A stretch of 64,000 bases of DNA, from the NCBI GenBank assembly GCA_022072175.1, contig JAJVIE010000013.1, positions 27,930-91,929 on the forward strand, given 5' to 3'. Under the pieces are notes generated by a model. It had not been told where the DNA came from and did not search any database. It saw nothing but the letters and a program-made list of their open reading frames with translations. Below, one piece after another: positions 24,172 through 33,419 of the stretch (the first letter of the stretch is position 1; the number at the start of each line of letters is the position of its first letter). Made by a program: the position numbers and the translations under genes. Origin of the DNA: Candidatus Omnitrophota bacterium (GTDB lineage: Bacteria > Omnitrophota > Gorgyraeia > 2-02-FULL-51-18).

Positions 24172-25095
24172 ATGATCCCGTTCAACTATCATCATCTTTA
24201 CTATTTCTATACCGTAGCCCGGCTGGGGTCGGTCACTCGAGCGGCCCAGGAACTGCGCATCGGACAACCGGCGCTCAGCACGCAGGTGCGGAGCTTCGAG
24301 CGATTCCTCGACACCCCTCTGTTGGAGCGAGAAGGCCGCTCCCTGCGTCTGACCGACGCGGGCCAGTACGTCTACGCTTACGCGAAGGATATCTTCGATC
24401 TGGGACGGGAGTTCAAGGACGGGTTCTCGGACTTGGGTCACCGCGGCGGACGGCCGGCGATGCAGATCGGCCTCAGTCAGACCGTATCCAAGTCCTTCGC
24501 GGACACGCTCCTGCACTTCCTGCTGAAGGAGGCTCCGGACCTGCGTCTGACGGTCCGCGAGGCCGGGACAGCCGCGCTGGTCGATCAGATGAGGGCCCAC
24601 GCGTTGGATCTCGTTCTGTCCGACGAGCCGGGCCCGGCGGACCCCTCAGGTGCCGTCGAGACCCGCTTGGTCGGTGAGGTCCCGGTAGTGCTCTGTGCCA
24701 GGACCGATAAGGCACACGCGTACAGGAACATCCCAGGGGACCTCGACGGAGCGCCGTTCATCCTGCCCATCGACAGCCGCACCGGCCGCGCGGTCCGGGA
24801 GTTTTTCATCGCCAAGGAGGTCCGTCCGAGGATCGTCGCGGAGGTGGAGGACATCGAGCTGGTCCGGCGACTGGTGCTGGCCGGAGCGGGTCTGGCGCCG
24901 CTCGATCTTTACACGGCCCTGCGCGCGCCGAGCGGCTCCAAGCTGACGATCCTCGGGGAGAGGTCGCTTCTGGGGCTCTCGGAGAGGACGTACGTGCTGA
25001 CGATGCGCCGTAAGAGACAGCACCCGCTGATCCCGCGCATCCTCGAGCGCTTCCGGATCAAGGCCCCCGGGCCGGGCAAACGGACCGTGGACTAG
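24172..25095 (+). CDS. LysR-family regulator, NhaR-like
   Basis: A 307-aa protein. The N-terminal winged helix-turn-helix reads NYHHLYYFYTVARLGSVTRAAQELRIGQPALSTQVRSFE, close to NhaR. The C-terminal periplasmic-binding-like domain is complete. NhaR controls sodium/proton antiporter genes, but none is present here. LysR proteins usually act on divergent neighbours, which points to the DUF1232-htpX unit as the target. The ATG has no Shine-Dalgarno. Confidence 0.88.
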   Translation: MIPFNYHHLYYFYTVARLGSVTRAAQELRIGQPALSTQVRSFERFLDTPLLEREGRSLRLTDAGQYVYAYAKDIFDLGREFKDGFSDLGHRGGRPAMQIGLSQTVSKSFADTLLHFLLKEAPDLRLTVREAGTAALVDQMRAHALDLVLSDEPGPADPSGAVETRLVGEVPVVLCARTDKAHAYRNIPGDLDGAPFILPIDSRTGRAVREFFIAKEVRPRIVAEVEDIELVRRLVLAGAGLAPLDLYTALRAPSGSKLTILGERSLLGLSERTYVLTMRRKRQHPLIPRILERFRIKAPGPGKRTVD

Positions 25096-25099
25096 ACCC

Positions 25100-25228
25100 C
25101 TAGAACGCTCTGGAGATCTTGGCCCGGGGACCCTGCACGGCCAGCTTCGTATCCGGAGCGATGGTCGTCGCGCACCCCGCCAACAACCCCGCCGTCATCA
25201 CCGCTATCCAGGACCTCCAGCACCGCAT
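25100..25228 (-). CDS. Small lipoprotein, 42 aa
   Basis: The reading frame MRCWRSWIAVMTAGLLAGCA has an arginine-containing N-region, a hydrophobic core and a lipobox LLAGC; the mature peptide is only about 24 residues. GGAGG lies five bases before the ATG, strong evidence for translation. It may be an entericidin-type or similar tiny lipoprotein; function unknown. It ends four bases from the convergent LysR stop and was too short for ordinary ORF listing. Confidence 0.7.
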   Translation of the reverse strand: MRCWRSWIAVMTAGLLAGCATTIAPDTKLAVQGPRAKISRAF

Positions 25229-25273
25229 CGGGACCTCCGCGTAGAGGTCTCTATCCTACCAGAACCGTACGGT

Positions 25274-25969
25274 TCAGCGGCGGCGTAGCGTGAACGCCAG
25301 GAGAACCAGGCCGTAGATCGCGGCGGCCGCGGCTCCGGCGGTGGCGGTGATCAGCGCCCCGTCCCGCAGGTCCTTGTGCTTGATGAACTGGTACTTGTGG
25401 AAGTTGCTGAAGACCCACGCCTCCCACTGCTTGGCGTCGTCCGTATGACGCGTGACACTGCCGGTCATCGTCGACACGTAGACCCGCGTCCCCCGTCCAT
25501 CCTCGGCGTCGAAGCGGTACACCGGCAGGATCCGGAAGATGTTGAGGTACTCGGTGTCGTACTCGGTCAGGTACGCCGTATAGCGGATCCGCGCTTCCGG
25601 GCCCAGATGCAGGCGGGCGATGTCCCTGGCATAGCGCTCGTCCGCGTCCGTCCCGACGGTACCGTCCTCCGCGTCCAGATAGACCGGCTTCTCGGCGTCC
25701 TCGAGCAGGAACTGGTACCATGAGCGGCCTTCGATCGTGCGGACACTGACCATCCGGACCTGACCCGCGGAGGCCCCCAGACGCTGCACCGCGCCTGAGA
25801 GCGGGAAGGTCAGCCGGGTCAGGTCCACCGTCCCGTGGGGCCGCGGTTTGGGCGGGGGCGCCTGCGTCCTCGACATGACCTGATGCAGGATACCGCTCAA
25901 CGCCGCGACGATCAGCGTGAGACCGAAGACCGCTCCGAGCGTTCGGTGAATACGCCTCACCACCGCCAC
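25274..25969 (-). CDS. PepSY-domain membrane protein linked to a TonB receptor
   Basis: A 231-aa protein with an N-terminal helix (VVRRIHRTLGAVFGLTLIVAALSG), a PepSY-like periplasmic domain (YLDAEDGTVGTDADERYA), and a C-terminal helix. It resembles PepSY_TM proteins encoded beside siderophore receptors, some of which are ferric reductases. The start lies inside the end of the TonB-receptor gene (13-nt overlap), so it is translated from the same message. Confidence 0.8.
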   Translation of the reverse strand: MAVVRRIHRTLGAVFGLTLIVAALSGILHQVMSRTQAPPPKPRPHGTVDLTRLTFPLSGAVQRLGASAGQVRMVSVRTIEGRSWYQFLLEDAEKPVYLDAEDGTVGTDADERYARDIARLHLGPEARIRYTAYLTEYDTEYLNIFRILPVYRFDAEDGRGTRVYVSTMTGSVTRHTDDAKQWEAWVFSNFHKYQFIKHKDLRDGALITATAGAAAAAIYGLVLLAFTLRRR

Positions 25970-28038
25970 TCGGCACCTCCGTAGTAGGCGCGGCCGTTGC
26001 CGGGGTTGAACTGCGCGCTGTCGGCACCCGCGGCGTTGGTCACGATACCCGTGGAAGCCGCGAAGACCTCATCGGTGATGTTCTTGACCTCGAAGAAGAA
26101 CGATGGGCCCTTCTTCTGTCGGTAGCCGGCCTTGAAGCCCCAGATCACGTACGGGTCGGCGAAGAACGTGTTGGCGAAGTCTATCGGGTATCTCTCGAAG
26201 GACTGCTCGAGATTGGGACCGAGATACACGCCCGACGGATGCTCATAGAGCACTTCGGCCTTGAAGAAATGCTCCGGGAAAGCAGGCAGCTGGTTGTCGC
26301 CGTACACCGGATCGCCGTTGAAGGAGAAGTCGCTCCAGTTGTACAGCACGCGTCCGATAACCCTGTCGGTCTCCGGAGCGTCCGAGGACACGATGAGCCG
26401 GTCCAGGAGGCGAACGCCCGCTCCGAGCTCAAGACCCTTGTGGATCGTCTCCGACGGCGCGTTGATCGTGCCCAACGCGGTGCCGGTAGCATCGTTGAGG
26501 CTCAACAGCTCGTTGTCGATCCAGCTGTGGTACAGCGTCACGTCCCAGTTCCACCGGTCCTCCTGGCCTCTGGCGCCGCCCTCGAGGGTCTTCGAGACCT
26601 GCGCCTTGTTGGGCCTGAAATCCGCCGCCGGAGTGGTCATCTCCGAGAACGACGGGGGCTCGAAGCTCTGGTTGTACCCCGTGAACAACTGCGAGGTCTC
26701 CGTCAGGTCGTACACCAGGCCGATCTTGGGATTGAAAGCCCTGTACACCACCTGACCGGAGTCGTCCCCGTTGGCGAAGAACTGGTCGTTGACGTCCCGC
26801 TCGGCGTACAGCAGCTGTCCGCCCCCGACCACCGTCAGACGGTCCACCACCGTGAAGCGGTCCTCGGCGTACAGGAGCGCCTGCTCGGCGATACTGTCCG
26901 TCTGGGCCGTGCGGCTGGTCGGCAGTCCGCCCGAGTTGGTGTAGCGGTCCTGGTCATCATAGCCGACGGCGCCCGACAGACCCACGATGAGCTCGTTGGG
27001 ACGGCCGAAGAGCTCGTTTGCGTCCGTATAGCGGACCTCCGCGCCCCAATCATCGTCCTCACCGTAGATCACCTGGAAGATCGGATGGAAGAGCTCATAG
27101 GACGACCAGTGCCCGATGAGATCGATCTTGCGCTCCCCGGAGGTGAACGTCGTCTTGGACGCCAGGCGCGCGTACTCGATGTCCCGCTTGTAGTTGAGCG
27201 AGACGTTGGCGGCATTGGCCTGCTCGGGGTTCGTGCGCATCTGGCTCTTGGTGAGGGAGCCGCCGAGCTTGGACAGCGCCTTGAGGTACGTCGTATAGAC
27301 CCGGGTCTCGACGCTGTCGTTGATCTTGTAGCCGGAGTTGGTCATGACCGTGTAATTGTCCTGAGCCGTATGGTCACGATAGCCGTCCTGTTTGAACTGG
27401 CTGACCGACACATAGTAGTCCCAGGGGCCGATGACCTGTCCCGAGCTGACCTGTGAGTGGACCGTACCGAAGCTCCCGCCCTCGATGCGAGCTTGGAACG
27501 GATCGGCCGTATAGCCCGTCGGTGAGACGAAGTTGACCGCTCCGCCGAGCGTCGTCGAGCCGTACCTGAGAGCGTTGCCGCCGCGGTAGACCTCGGTGTA
27601 GGCGATCGCCAGCGGCTCGAAGCGCTGAGCGTCCCCGCCTCCGTCGGTCTGGTTGAGGGGCACACCGTCCTGCAGGAGCGTCAGACCCCGCAGGTGGAAC
27701 GTCCTCTGCAGTCCGGACCCGCGGACGGAGATGCGGGACTCGAGAGAGGAGGTGTCGCGCTGTTGCACGTGCAGTCCCGGCACCCAACCGAGCAGGTCCT
27801 GCGGTGTCGAGCTTCGCCCCCGCTCGATGTCCTCGCGGCGGACCAAGGACACGCCTCCGGGTATCCGCTTGAGCTGGACCGCCGCCGCATCAGAGTCCGG
27901 AGCGACCGTCGAGCCCTGCTGTTGGCCTTTGACGGTAACGGTCGGCAGGACCGTTGTTTTGTTATCGGACCCGGCGGCCAGGGCCGGGGACACGGCGGCC
28001 CACAGGCACGCCGATACGCACAATAGAAGTCTGATCAT
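25957..28038 (-). CDS. TonB-dependent outer-membrane receptor (FecA-like)
   Basis: A 693-aa protein: signal peptide (to about ALA-A22), plug domain (GGVSLVRREDIERGRSSTPQDLLGWVPG, VRGSGLQRTFHLRGLTLLQDG), and a 22-strand barrel ending in the aromatic-rich RAYYGGAEWRW, with terminal Trp as is typical. It probably takes up a ferric siderophore or another metal chelate. A PepSY protein follows, and no ABC importer is nearby. Confidence 0.92.
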   Translation of the reverse strand: MIRLLLCVSACLWAAVSPALAAGSDNKTTVLPTVTVKGQQQGSTVAPDSDAAAVQLKRIPGGVSLVRREDIERGRSSTPQDLLGWVPGLHVQQRDTSSLESRISVRGSGLQRTFHLRGLTLLQDGVPLNQTDGGGDAQRFEPLAIAYTEVYRGGNALRYGSTTLGGAVNFVSPTGYTADPFQARIEGGSFGTVHSQVSSGQVIGPWDYYVSVSQFKQDGYRDHTAQDNYTVMTNSGYKINDSVETRVYTTYLKALSKLGGSLTKSQMRTNPEQANAANVSLNYKRDIEYARLASKTTFTSGERKIDLIGHWSSYELFHPIFQVIYGEDDDWGAEVRYTDANELFGRPNELIVGLSGAVGYDDQDRYTNSGGLPTSRTAQTDSIAEQALLYAEDRFTVVDRLTVVGGGQLLYAERDVNDQFFANGDDSGQVVYRAFNPKIGLVYDLTETSQLFTGYNQSFEPPSFSEMTTPAADFRPNKAQVSKTLEGGARGQEDRWNWDVTLYHSWIDNELLSLNDATGTALGTINAPSETIHKGLELGAGVRLLDRLIVSSDAPETDRVIGRVLYNWSDFSFNGDPVYGDNQLPAFPEHFFKAEVLYEHPSGVYLGPNLEQSFERYPIDFANTFFADPYVIWGFKAGYRQKKGPSFFFEVKNITDEVFAASTGIVTNAAGADSAQFNPGNGRAYYGGAEWRW

Positions 28039-28119
28039 GATCTCTTTCCCAGTTGAAGGATATAGGCATCACAGCGACGGGGCACACCCCCACCGCGCGC
28101 ACGTCCGATGGGTCTGAGA

Positions 28120-28500
28120 TCAGGCTTTGGGGATGGGGTCCCGGAGCAGGATGGCCGCGGAGGCCGGAGGATGGAGATCCTTGAGGTAAGAACGTGCCCG
28201 CATTAGATCCGAGACCTCGATGATCGTATCGACAAGCAGCTCGTCCGAAGAGCTTCCGGACGATCGGGCGCTTTTTTGGACATCCTGGGAGGCGCTCGAG
28301 TAAGAGACCAGACCCGCCGGACGATCGGCGGCGGAGACTTGAGCGCTCGTCATGGAGCACATATGGAACGCGCGCTTGCCGCCGCAGGCGGTCTTCTCCT
28401 GGGAGGGCTTGATGAAAGCGCCCAGGGGCAGCACCCACAACAACAGCGTCGTGAGCGCGCCGAGGGCGGTGAGTCGTTGGATCAAGGAGATCTTGGACAT
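28120..28500 (-). CDS. Small exported or membrane-anchored protein of unknown function
   Basis: A 126-aa protein with an N-terminal hydrophobic segment (RLTALGALTTLLLWVLPLGA), then Cys in TACGGKRAFHMCSM and a Ser-rich low-complexity zone (SARSSGSSSDE). It lies upstream of the TonB receptor in the same direction, 81 bases away, and may belong to that unit. I do not recognise a domain. An ATG at 28500 begins the hydrophobic segment; the Shine-Dalgarno is weak. Confidence 0.55.
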   Translation of the reverse strand: MSKISLIQRLTALGALTTLLLWVLPLGAFIKPSQEKTACGGKRAFHMCSMTSAQVSAADRPAGLVSYSSASQDVQKSARSSGSSSDELLVDTIIEVSDLMRARSYLKDLHPPASAAILLRDPIPKA

Positions 28501-28554
28501 GAGAAGGACCGGCCCACTATAGCAGGCCGGTCCCCCGTTGGGCAACCCCCGCGG

Positions 28555-29031
28555 TTATTCGAGGTAGGCGCGCAGCATCCAGGCGGCTTTCTCGTGCTGT
28601 TCGAGAAGACCCGTCAGGAAGTCGCTCGTTCCCGCGTCGCCGAGCTTGGCGCCGGTCGTGTCGACGTCCTTGCGCAGTGTCCGCGCGAGCGCCTCGTGAT
28701 CCGCGAGCAGTTCCTTGACCATCGACATCCCGTCGCGTTTGCGGCCGGGGGCTTCCTTGAGCCGTGCGGCCTTGAGGAACTCCGCCAGACTGCCGGCCGA
28801 AGCGCCGCCGAGAGCCCGGATGCGCTCGGCCACCTCATCGATGGTCTCATCGATCGTGTCGTACTGGCTCTCGAAGAACTTGTGCAGTTCCGAGAAGCCC
28901 TCACCGGTCACGTTCCAGTGGAAGTTGCGTGTCTTGGTGTAGAGCACGTACTCATCGGCCAGGACCGCGCTGAGCACCTCGATAGCTCCGACACGGCTTT
29001 TGTCCGCCAATCCGATATTGATGTCGCTCAT
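28555..29031 (-). CDS. dps: Dps-family DNA-binding ferritin-like protein
   Basis: A 158-aa protein with the Dps signature YTKTRNFHWNVTGEGFSELHKFFESQYDTIDETIDEVAERIRALG, which supplies inter-subunit ferroxidase His and Asp/Glu residues. It mineralises iron with H2O2 and protects DNA. The ATG at 29031 is nine bases from AAGGAGG; an ATG six bases earlier overlaps the ahpD stop. It is the last gene of the ahpC-ahpD-dps unit. Confidence 0.9.
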   Translation of the reverse strand: MSDINIGLADKSRVGAIEVLSAVLADEYVLYTKTRNFHWNVTGEGFSELHKFFESQYDTIDETIDEVAERIRALGGASAGSLAEFLKAARLKEAPGRKRDGMSMVKELLADHEALARTLRKDVDTTGAKLGDAGTSDFLTGLLEQHEKAAWMLRAYLE

Positions 29032-29033
29032 GG

Positions 29034-29585
29034 TCATTGCCCTCCTTCTTGAGAGATCTGGACCGCCTGCGCGGCGGCGGTGACGACGGCCGCGATCCTC
29101 GCGACCGACTGAACGCCCTCTTTGGGGACGCCTCCGGCGACGACCTTGCGAGCGTGCGACTCCACGCAGTACCCGCATCCGTTCACCGTGGACACTCCCA
29201 AGCAGTATAGCTCGAAATCGATCCGCTCGATACCGGGACTGCCGATCACGCTCATCCTCAGACGCGCCGGCATCTGCGAGTAGTCCGGATCGTTCACCAG
29301 ATGCGTGAACCGGTAGTAGATGTTGGTCATCGCCATGATGGCCGCGGCCGAACGCGCGGCGCGCATCTCGTCCGTGTTGAGTACGGCGGACGCATGCTCC
29401 TGTAGAGCGCGGACCACCTCGGCCTGCCGGGTCGCGTACGCGGCCGCCAGCGCCGTGCCCGCGACCTGTGAGGCCGTCAATCCCGGACTGCCCTCCGGCG
29501 TCAGCACCGACCCGAGGTTGAGCCGGATGTCGCGCGCCTCATCGGGGATGCTTTCCTGCAAACGTACGATCGTCTCGGTGCTCAT
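29034..29585 (-). CDS. ahpD: AhpD-like alkylhydroperoxidase/carboxymuconolactone decarboxylase family
   Basis: A 183-aa all-helical protein with the redox pair CGYCVESH at about residues 137-144 (Cys-x-x-Cys and the proton-relay His). AhpD reduces AhpC using lipoyl-dependent electrons in mycobacteria, and adjacency to ahpC supports that role here. GGAGG precedes the ATG, 17 bases from the ahpC stop. Confidence 0.9.
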   Translation of the reverse strand: MSTETIVRLQESIPDEARDIRLNLGSVLTPEGSPGLTASQVAGTALAAAYATRQAEVVRALQEHASAVLNTDEMRAARSAAAIMAMTNIYYRFTHLVNDPDYSQMPARLRMSVIGSPGIERIDFELYCLGVSTVNGCGYCVESHARKVVAGGVPKEGVQSVARIAAVVTAAAQAVQISQEGGQ

Positions 29586-29601
29586 CGTGTCTCCTCCCGG
29601 T

Positions 29602-30141
29602 CTACGCGACCTTGATCGTGGCTTCGCCCTTCTTCCAGTTGCAGGGGCACAGTTCGTCGGACTGCAGAGCGTCGAGCACCCGCAGGACCTCCTGGGGATT
29701 GCGGCCGACCTGCAGATCGGTCACCATCACGAAGCGGATGACGCCCTGCGGATCGACGATGAACGTCGCCCTCTGCGCCACGCCTTCTCTGGCGTCGAGC
29801 ACGCCGAGCGCCTGGGACAGCTCCCGCTTGACGTCCGCCAGCATCGGGAACGGCAGCGTCGACAGCTCCTTCTTGTCCTTCCGCCAGGCCAGGTGCACGA
29901 ACTCCGAGTCCGTGCTCGCCCCGAGCACCACCGCGCCGCGGTCCCTGAAATCCTTGTCGAGCCTCCCGAACGCCTCGATCTCCGTCGGGCAGACGAACGT
30001 GAAATCCTTGGGCCAGAAGAACACCACCAGCCACTTGTCCTTGTACGTGGCGTTGGTGATCTCCTTGAAAGCGTCCTTCACGTCGTTGGACACCGTCGCC
30101 TTGACCCTGAACTGCGGGAAATTGTCTCCGACCGCGAGCAT
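29602..30141 (-). CDS. ahpC: AhpC-type 2-Cys peroxiredoxin
   Basis: A 179-aa peroxiredoxin with the peroxidatic Cys in FVCPTEIEAF and the resolving Cys near the C-terminus in SDELCPCNWKKG. It reduces H2O2 and alkyl hydroperoxides. No AhpF is present, so AhpD next door is the probable reductant. AAGGAGG precedes the start. The 121-bp spacer to oxyR holds the promoters. Confidence 0.93.
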   Translation of the reverse strand: MLAVGDNFPQFRVKATVSNDVKDAFKEITNATYKDKWLVVFFWPKDFTFVCPTEIEAFGRLDKDFRDRGAVVLGASTDSEFVHLAWRKDKKELSTLPFPMLADVKRELSQALGVLDAREGVAQRATFIVDPQGVIRFVMVTDLQVGRNPQEVLRVLDALQSDELCPCNWKKGEATIKVA

Positions 30142-30190
30142 CGTGGAACCTCCTTGTCTGGATGGGTGGTCATCAGGGGCTCTTGCCCTC

Positions 30191-30220
30191 TTGACCTGAG
30201 TGTACGTCCGGCCGTATCAT
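30191..30220 (+). promoter_or_regulatory. Promoter of oxyR in the ahpC-oxyR divergent spacer
   Basis: TTGACC (30191), an 18-base spacer and TATCAT lie about 43 bases upstream of the oxyR ATG, which has AGGA seven bases before it. The spacer also contains AT-rich inverted patches (for example ATCATTAATCTAATCGAT) that could be OxyR operators, but I cannot define the ATAG-type sites with confidence. Confidence 0.45.
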
Positions 30221-30262
30221 TAATCTAATCGATTGTTTTTATACCAACGATAGGATATAGAT

Positions 30263-31156
30263 ATGGAACTCCACCAGCTTCGCTATGCCGTCGCGCTCTC
30301 AGAGGAGCTTCATTTCGGCCGGGCGGCCGCGCGCTGTCATGTGTCCCAACCCACGCTGAGCCAGGCCGTCCACAACCTCGAGCGCGAACTGGGCAGGACT
30401 CTCTTCGAGAGGTCTTCCCGCAAGGTCTCGGTGACGGAGGCCGGGCGGGCCTTCTTACCGCAGGCCGCGTCCGTGCTCGAGGCTCTGAGCCGGGCCAAGA
30501 GCTCGGTCGCCGACAGAGATGGCGAGATCTCCGGCACCCTGCGCGTGGGGTCCATCCCGACCATCTGTCCGTACGTGATGCCCGGGGTCCTGCTCAAGCT
30601 CGCCGCCGACGCTCCACGTCTGAAGGTCGAGCTTCACGAAGAGACGACCTCGACGCTGGTGGGCTATCTCAAGACAGGTCGGATCGATATCGGCCTTCTG
30701 TCCCTGCCGATCCCGGAGAGAGGCCTGTCGACGCTGGAGCTGGCCGAGGAACCCTTCCGCTTGGCGGTCGGCGCGCGTCACCGGCTGGCCCGACAGCGCT
30801 CCATCGATCTCAAGCACGTGCTCGGCGAACAGCTCTTGATCCTGCAGGAGGGACATTGCTTCGGAAGGCAGGCGATGGAGTTCTGCAAGCTCTCGAGGCA
30901 CGACCCGCGAGTGCGTTTCGAAGGCAGCAGTCTGACGTCCGTCCTGCGGCTGGCCGAAGCCGGAGCGGGAGTGACGTTCGTGCCCCGCATGGCCGTCGAC
31001 CCCAAGGCCTATCCGGGCCTGCGTTTCCTGGACCTGACCCCCGGACCCCGCAGATCACTGGGGGTCGTCTGGCGGGTCACTTCACCCCTTGAGCGGGCGC
31101 ACCAGGCTTTCATCGACGCGGCGCGGACCGTTCTGAGGCAACCCGCTCGCCGCTGA
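30263..31156 (+). CDS. oxyR: Hydrogen-peroxide regulator OxyR
   Basis: A 297-aa LysR protein. The DNA-binding helix is HFGRAAARCHVSQPTLSQAVHNLERELG. The regulatory domain holds EGHCFGRQAMEFC, which matches the two redox cysteines (Cys199 and Cys208 in E. coli) and their spacing, so the disulfide switch is intact. It is divergent from ahpC-ahpD-dps, its expected targets. Confidence 0.92.
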   Translation: MELHQLRYAVALSEELHFGRAAARCHVSQPTLSQAVHNLERELGRTLFERSSRKVSVTEAGRAFLPQAASVLEALSRAKSSVADRDGEISGTLRVGSIPTICPYVMPGVLLKLAADAPRLKVELHEETTSTLVGYLKTGRIDIGLLSLPIPERGLSTLELAEEPFRLAVGARHRLARQRSIDLKHVLGEQLLILQEGHCFGRQAMEFCKLSRHDPRVRFEGSSLTSVLRLAEAGAGVTFVPRMAVDPKAYPGLRFLDLTPGPRRSLGVVWRVTSPLERAHQAFIDAARTVLRQPARR

Positions 31157-31164
31157 GGCGGTCG

Positions 31165-32727
31165 TCAAAAATTGCCCGTCGCCTTGATCCCGACGGCTTT
31201 CTCGTCGGCCTTCTCGGTACCCTTGAGACCCGTGCGGCCTTCCACACCGACCCGCGTGCCCCCCGCGAACGGCAGGATCTTCTCGATACCGAACGTCCCG
31301 ACCTGCTCGCTGAGTCCCAGCGTCAGGTCCCTCAGGCCGAAGCGGTCCTTGAGCCGCTGTCCACTGCCCCCGAGCACGAAATAATCCACGAACTCCCGCG
31401 TGACGTCGAAGGTCGCTTTGCCGGCCTCCAGCGCTTTTTCGGTCGCGGGCCACTCCTGGCCTGTGGCGAGCATCAACAGCAGCTTGTCCTGCGAGAAGAC
31501 ACCGTCGGATCCCAGGCGGATCTGCGGTTTGAGCGGCGTGCCCTCGACGCGGATCCTCACTTCGGACGAACCGATCTTCGTCGAGCCTTCGATGTCGAGC
31601 TCGGGCACGGTGGGATCGCCGTAGTAGGTCGCGGTCCCTTGCTTGAGGTCCAAGCGTCCGCGCGTATGGCGGATCTCCCCGCCGGTGGCGACGACCGTGC
31701 CCCTGAGCTCGAGACCTGAGGCGGTCCGCGACGTGGTCAGCCCGTCCGTCCAGACACGCATTCCGGTGAACTCGAACCGTCCGTAAGCGACCCGGTCCAG
31801 CGTGACGTTGCCCATCCACACCGGCTCCCGCCAGGTGCCGGCCACATGCAGTTCCACGTCGTCGAGCGAACCGCCTTTGACCTTGAGCGCGGTCTGGCCG
31901 AGCGCGGCTTTGAGCGCCTCGACCTCGACGGACCTGACGTACACGCGCAGATCGGGCCCGGCTGCGCTCCCCCCACCGATGAGCACGATCGGGTCGGCAT
32001 TGCCTTGGATCCTCAGACGGACGTTGACGGCCTCGCGCAGTCCCTCCATGCCGGATGCCGGGTCCCAGACCAGCCGCTGAGCCTCGAGCGTGTGCGGTGT
32101 TTTCAGACCCGGCAGTCCCTCGGCACGGAGATCCTCCAGGACCAGAGGAACACCGGCACCGGCGACGGCCCGGACGGCTTCGAAGAGGCTCCCCGGACCG
32201 GTGCGTCCCTTGAGACCTTCGATGCGGACCTCGCCTTGGGCTGAAACGTCGGCCGCGGCGGCGCTGATGTCCCCTCCGTCGAGACGCCGCACACCCGTCA
32301 GCGTGATCCCTTCCAGACGCCAACCCTCACCGGAGGGGAAGGCCTTGGTGATGTGAGCTCCGGCGATCTCGGCGCCCTCGCCCGCCGATCCGACAGTGAC
32401 TCCCGTGGCGGATCCGTCCATACGGTCCGCGGGCCAGAGCGTCAGACGCAGATCCGCGCGCTCGATCCGGATCGGCCACGAACGGCCCTCATAGGGCAAC
32501 TCCGCGCTGATGCCCTCCAGGACCAGACCGCGGAGCAGATCGCCCTGAGCGGACGTCCAGCTCACCTGTCGCGCGTCCATCCGGTCCTTGAGGGATTCGA
32601 TGACGATGCGGACCGATAGAAGCGTACGGTAGTGGTAGACCACCGCGGCACAGACAAGGGTCAGCGCAAGGACCGGTACGGTGACCCATAACACCGCCGT
32701 CCAGGAGGGGAAGGATCTTGATCTCAA
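31165..32727 (-). CDS. Short TamB/DUF490-like envelope protein
   Basis: A 520-aa protein with an N-terminal membrane anchor (AVLWVTVPVLALTLVCAAVVYHY) and a long beta-rich domain. Its C-terminus, LDIEGSTKIGSSEVRIRVEGTPLKPQIRLGSDGVFSQDKLLLMLATGQ, is the TamB_C/DUF490 signature. TamB-like proteins form periplasm-spanning beta-taco structures for outer-membrane lipid or protein delivery. It is less than half the usual length. The start seems to be TTG without a clear Shine-Dalgarno. Confidence 0.78.
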   Translation of the reverse strand: MRSRSFPSWTAVLWVTVPVLALTLVCAAVVYHYRTLLSVRIVIESLKDRMDARQVSWTSAQGDLLRGLVLEGISAELPYEGRSWPIRIERADLRLTLWPADRMDGSATGVTVGSAGEGAEIAGAHITKAFPSGEGWRLEGITLTGVRRLDGGDISAAAADVSAQGEVRIEGLKGRTGPGSLFEAVRAVAGAGVPLVLEDLRAEGLPGLKTPHTLEAQRLVWDPASGMEGLREAVNVRLRIQGNADPIVLIGGGSAAGPDLRVYVRSVEVEALKAALGQTALKVKGGSLDDVELHVAGTWREPVWMGNVTLDRVAYGRFEFTGMRVWTDGLTTSRTASGLELRGTVVATGGEIRHTRGRLDLKQGTATYYGDPTVPELDIEGSTKIGSSEVRIRVEGTPLKPQIRLGSDGVFSQDKLLLMLATGQEWPATEKALEAGKATFDVTREFVDYFVLGGSGQRLKDRFGLRDLTLGLSEQVGTFGIEKILPFAGGTRVGVEGRTGLKGTEKADEKAVGIKATGNF

Positions 32728-32743
32728 GGGGCCCCGCGCGTGC

Positions 32744-33337
32744 TCAGCTCAGCGATCGTCGTGCCTTGAGATAGCACCGATGTACGTCCCGCCAGGAGGC
32801 CTCTTGGCCTTTTTCGAGACGCAGAGCGGCCTGCTCCAACTCGGCGGCAGCCTCGGTGACCAGAGCCCCTCGAGCATCCTGAGCCTGGGCCGCGGCGGCA
32901 CGCAGGTGATCGACGGTCCTCCGGCATTGGGCGGCGGCACGCATCCAGTTGTCCCTGAACACGCTCAGGAGCGCCTCACGGTGGGCTTCGGCGACCTCGC
33001 CCGGCAGATCATCGCCGGAGCGACCCAGGCGCACCAGGCTCCGGAGCACCGGACCGGTCGGAGACTCCGCGTGTCCGATCACGACGTCGTCCCCGGCGCT
33101 GAGCGCGGTCAACTCCTCCGCGTACTCCCCGAGCAGACGTCCGGGTTCCACACCGACCGTGACGGCAACCGGCTGTTCAGCCCCCTCGTCGGAACGCAGG
33201 AGGGTCAAGCTATTACCATCATAGTTCTCCACGATCCCCGCCAAGTAGTCATCGGGCACGCCTTCCGCGCGGGCCGGCGGACACGACAGGATCAGGAGGG
33301 TGGACAGCACGGCACAGCTGAGGATGCGGGTCTTCAT
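32744..33337 (-). CDS. Secreted protein of unknown function
   Basis: A 197-aa protein with a clear signal peptide (SCAVLSTLLILSCPPARA). The mature part starts with a small beta domain (VPDDYLAGIVENYDGNSLTLLRSD) and ends in Ala/Glu/Arg-rich helices (AAAAQAQDARGALVTEAAAELEQAALRLEKGQ), probably a coiled coil. It precedes the TamB-like gene by 16 bases, which suggests an envelope role. No family recognised. Confidence 0.6.
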   Translation of the reverse strand: MKTRILSCAVLSTLLILSCPPARAEGVPDDYLAGIVENYDGNSLTLLRSDEGAEQPVAVTVGVEPGRLLGEYAEELTALSAGDDVVIGHAESPTGPVLRSLVRLGRSGDDLPGEVAEAHREALLSVFRDNWMRAAAQCRRTVDHLRAAAAQAQDARGALVTEAAAELEQAALRLEKGQEASWRDVHRCYLKARRSLS

Positions 33338-33419
33338 GGGACGTCTCCGGATAAGCGGTCGGTGCGGATCGCCGGTCCAACGACCCTATTATACCGTGAC
33401 GGTGGCCGGAGAGGCGCCG

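Noticed and set aside
28039..28119. Riboswitch or Fur box before the TonB receptor
   Set aside because: No B12-box, conserved riboswitch core or convincing 19-bp Fur palindrome could be found.
28555..29178. Longer start for dps at 29178
   Set aside because: The extra 47 residues are Arg-rich translation of the ahpD gene in another frame; AAGGAGG and the Dps start support 29031.
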